This document shows, piece after piece, positions 57,074 through 59,120 of a DNA stretch of 59,120 bases. How positions within the stretch are numbered: position 1 is the first letter of the stretch; each line of letters begins with the position of its first letter. The stretch covers positions 1 through 59,120 of the forward strand of contig JAVVTI010000003.1 of the NCBI GenBank assembly GCA_036653735.1, given 5' to 3'. Both the position numbers and the translations under genes were made by a program. The notes below the pieces were generated by a model. That model did no database searches. It saw only the letters and a program-made list of their open reading frames with translations, and was not told the DNA's origin. Source of the stretch: CAVCAD01 sp036653735 (GTDB lineage: Bacteria; Bacillota_I; Bacilli_A; RF39; UBA660).

Positions 57074-58312
57074 ATGATACAAAAACCTAAAGGAACACAA
57101 GATTTATATGGAAGTAAAGGATTTAAGTATAAAAGATTATGTAATTATATAGATGAATTTATAACTAAATATAATTATGAATATATTAAGACACCTACTT
57201 TTGAATCAAGTGATTTATTTAAAAGAGGAGTAGGAGTAACTAGTGATATAGTTACTAAAGAAACATATGATTTTATAGATAAAGGCAGTAGAAATATGAC
57301 CTTAAAACCTGAAGTAACAGCAGGTGTAGTAAGATGTATAATAGAAAATAAACTATATAAAGATAATACTACTAATAAATATTATTATATAGATAATTGT
57401 TTTAGATATGAAAGACCACAAGAAGGAAGATATAGAGAATTTACTCAGTTTGGAGTAGAAGTACTTGGTAATAATAATCCAGCAATGGATGCTGAAGTAA
57501 TCTCACTAGCCTATAGATTTATTACATCACTAAATATTAATAATATAGTAGTTAAAATTAATACTCTAGGAGATTCATCTAGTAGAATAAAATATAATGA
57601 AGTATTAAAAGAATACTTAACTAATAATAGTGATACTCTTTGTGATACTTGTAAAGAAAGAATATTAAAAAATCCTTTAAGAGTACTTGATTGTAAAATA
57701 GATACTAATAATATAGTACTAAAAGATGCTCCTAAAACAATAAACTATTTAAATGAAGATAGTAATAACTACTTTAATAATGTATTAAATTACTTAAAGA
57801 AATTTAATATACCATATATAGTAGATACTTCTTTAGTAAGAGGACTTGATTACTATACACATACAGTATTTGAAATATGTTCTAAAGATAAACTATCTAA
57901 TATAGGTACTTTATGTGCTGGAGGAAGATATGATAACCTAGTAGAAACTATTGGTGGTCCATCTCTTCCAGGAGTAGGCTTCGCACTTGGAATAGAAAGA
58001 TTATTATCGTTTATAGATGATATACAAGATAAAGAAATAGAGATATTTATATTAAATATGGATAATAATGATGAAGTATATACTTTAGCAGATGAACTAA
58101 GAAGTAATAACTTTGTAGTAGAACTAGATTATAATAATAGAAATGTTAAAGGACAGTATAAGTTAATAGATAAATATAATCCTAGAATTATTCTTATAGT
58201 AGGAGAAGATGAGATAAAGAATAACTATATAAGTATAAAAGATAATATTACTAAAGATACTATAAAAATACAAAGAGAAGACTTAATAGATTATTTAAGT
58301 GTAAACTTATGA
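57074..58312 (+). CDS. hisS: Histidyl-tRNA synthetase
   Basis: Charges tRNA-His. The 412-residue class II enzyme has the start motif KPKGTQDLYG, motif 2 FRYERPQEGRYREFTQFGVEVLG, the His-specific motifs LVRGLDYYTHTVFEI and CAGGRYDNL, and motif 3 GVGFALGIERLL, followed by a C-terminal anticodon domain. SD AAGGAG. It overlaps the ttcA-like gene by 4 nt. Length is typical (about 420). No T-box is present: only 16 nt lie between the expected transcription start and the ATG. Confidence 0.97.
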   Translation: MIQKPKGTQDLYGSKGFKYKRLCNYIDEFITKYNYEYIKTPTFESSDLFKRGVGVTSDIVTKETYDFIDKGSRNMTLKPEVTAGVVRCIIENKLYKDNTTNKYYYIDNCFRYERPQEGRYREFTQFGVEVLGNNNPAMDAEVISLAYRFITSLNINNIVVKINTLGDSSSRIKYNEVLKEYLTNNSDTLCDTCKERILKNPLRVLDCKIDTNNIVLKDAPKTINYLNEDSNNYFNNVLNYLKKFNIPYIVDTSLVRGLDYYTHTVFEICSKDKLSNIGTLCAGGRYDNLVETIGGPSLPGVGFALGIERLLSFIDDIQDKEIEIFILNMDNNDEVYTLADELRSNNFVVELDYNNRNVKGQYKLIDKYNPRIILIVGEDEIKNNYISIKDNITKDTIKIQREDLIDYLSVNL

Positions 58313-59034
58313 TAAATAATATAGAAACTTCTATTACAAAAGAATATAGAAAAACTATATTTAAACCATTTATACGAGCTATAAATGATTTCTCATTAAT
58401 AGAAGAAAATGATAAGATAGCTGTATGTATTAGTGGAGGAAAAGATTCTTTTCTTATGTCTAAGTGTTTAGAAGAACTTAAAAGACATAATAAAGTTAAT
58501 TTTGAACTAGTTAATATATTAATGGATCCTGGATATGATGATAAACATCTAAAAGATATACAAGAAGTATCAAGTAAACTAAATATTAAATTACATATAT
58601 TTAAAAGTAATATATTTAATGAAATAGCAGAATCTAATAATAAGTGTTATCTATGTGCTAGAAAGAGAAGAGGATACTTATATAATGAAGCTCTTAAGTT
58701 AGGGTGTAATAAGATAGCCCTAGGACATCATTTTTATGATGTTATAGAGACTTTTCTTCTTTCTCTTATATTTAATGGTAAACAAGATATAATGAAACCT
58801 ATACTTGATTCTACTAACTATAAAGGTATGAAACTAATAAGACCACTTTATTATGTAAGAGAAGAAAATATTATATCATGGGCTAAAACAAATAATTTAA
58901 AATTTATAGACTGTGCATGCACAGTCACTAAAAATAGTACATCCAAAAGAATAGAAATGAGACAACTAATTAAATACATAAATACTATAAATAAAGATGG
59001 TGATAAAAATATACTAAATAGCTTATTAAAATAA
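58309..59034 (+). CDS. TtcA-family tRNA thiolation (PP-loop) protein
   Basis: 241 residues. The N-type PP-loop is SGGKDS (residues 43-48); CYLCARKRRG gives the CxxC pair, and FIDCACTVT a third cysteine, as expected for an iron-sulfur TtcA-like enzyme that thiolates a cytidine (C32) in tRNA. GHHFYDVIETF is a variant of the GHHxDDVIET motif, with Tyr replacing the first Asp. It is coupled to hisS by ATGA overlap. It could act on another nucleoside, since many TtcA homologues are uncharacterised. Confidence 0.85.
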   Translation: MINNIETSITKEYRKTIFKPFIRAINDFSLIEENDKIAVCISGGKDSFLMSKCLEELKRHNKVNFELVNILMDPGYDDKHLKDIQEVSSKLNIKLHIFKSNIFNEIAESNNKCYLCARKRRGYLYNEALKLGCNKIALGHHFYDVIETFLLSLIFNGKQDIMKPILDSTNYKGMKLIRPLYYVREENIISWAKTNNLKFIDCACTVTKNSTSKRIEMRQLIKYINTINKDGDKNILNSLLK

Positions 59035-59041
59035 GCTATTT
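59016..59041. terminator. Bidirectional terminator at the end of the ttcA-like gene
   Basis: AAATAGCTTAT pairs with ATAAGCTATTT (11 bp) around TAAA, followed by T. It contains the stop codons of both convergent genes. Confidence 0.8.
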
Positions 59042-59120
59042 TTAATTATATTTTTATCATCTATTATAGATATTAAATCTCCTGGACTACAATTTAAATA
59101 AAAACAAAACTCTTCTATAT
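59026..59120 (-). CDS. C-terminal end of a Cro/CI-type (XRE) HTH regulator (cut by window edge)
   Basis: The minus-strand frame enters at the right edge and ends in TAA at 59028-59026. It reads IEEFCFYLNCSPGDLISIIDD and a short tail, which matches the end of small XRE-type regulators (LDKICxALNCxPGDI). The terminal codons overlap the ttcA-like gene end by 9 nt. Only about 30 residues are visible. Confidence 0.65.
   Translation of the reverse strand, partial: IEEFCFYLNCSPGDLISIIDDKNIIKNSLF

Noticed and set aside
1..59120. CRISPR arrays, rRNA genes, a complete prophage or an intact insertion sequence
   Set aside because: No regularly spaced direct repeats, no rRNA sequence, no structural phage genes and no full transposase were seen on either strand.

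Overview
The window is a very AT-rich, gene-dense chromosomal segment from a cell-walled, low-GC Gram-positive bacterium (Bacillota). Gene order matches the Bacilli: ftsA-ftsZ, rpsD-ezrA, ftsK-yfmF-yfmH, obgE, ruvAB, rnc-smc, comEA-comEC, comN-secDF-rel-dtd, mutS/rnhC-cvpA-trxA, queA-tgt, and a yrzE/yrbG/spoVB-like group. TGA is used as a stop, so this is not a mycoplasma-type code, and FtsZ/FtsA/FtsW, a FemAB ligase and a sortase show a wall. Short genes, small intergenic gaps and terminators shared by convergent genes suggest a streamlined, probably host-associated, possibly uncultured lineage of Bacilli or Erysipelotrichia type. That placement is an inference. A run of exactly 100 N at 20208-20307 marks a scaffold gap, so the sequence is a draft assembly.

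Layout. 0-5 kb: FemAB ligase, then eno-ftsA-ftsZ. 5-18 kb: rpsD with a structured leader, ezrA, ftsK, deoD, the M16-like pair yfmF/yfmH, a stand-alone Smr protein, rsmE, two membrane-associated unknowns, then a T-box controlling a small ORF and thrS. 18-19.1 kb: class B sortase and two tRNAs. 19.2-21.1 kb: an accessory patch next to the tRNAs, with a gap-truncated HELTH metallopeptidase of different codon use, IS remnants and a truncated ATPase. 21.1-33.9 kb: small unknowns, tmk, a thioesterase, an apparently dead NrdD homologue, obgE, ruvAB, a histidine-free ZnuA-like lipoprotein, yidD, rnc, smc and def. 34-47 kb: ftsW, competence genes, secDF, a Rel with a degenerate hydrolase site, dtd, mutS and rnhC. 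47-53 kb: cvpA, trxA and a compact queuosine operon. 53-59 kb: an NPQTG surface protein, membrane proteins, a flippase, hisS and a TtcA-like thiolase.

The most unusual locus is 48295-52835. QueA is fused at its C terminus to an N-formylglutamate-amidohydrolase-like metallohydrolase. It is followed without gaps by a glutamine-synthetase-fold amidoligase, a RimK-like ATP-grasp ligase, and tgt. Two amide-forming ligases and one amidase between the two core enzymes of tRNA queuosine synthesis suggest an undescribed amide-forming or salvage pathway coupled to queuosine, or a peptide/metabolite module carried in that operon.

Other points worth testing: an NrdD homologue that has lost both the radical cysteine and the glycyl-radical domain; a Rel protein with its hydrolase residues replaced but the synthetase intact; three genes (srtB, ftsW, nrdD-like) whose -10 box lies exactly 6 nt before an ATG without a Shine-Dalgarno, implying leaderless mRNAs; and a perfect 21-bp inverted repeat covering the ribosome sites and start codons of the divergent rnhC and cvpA.
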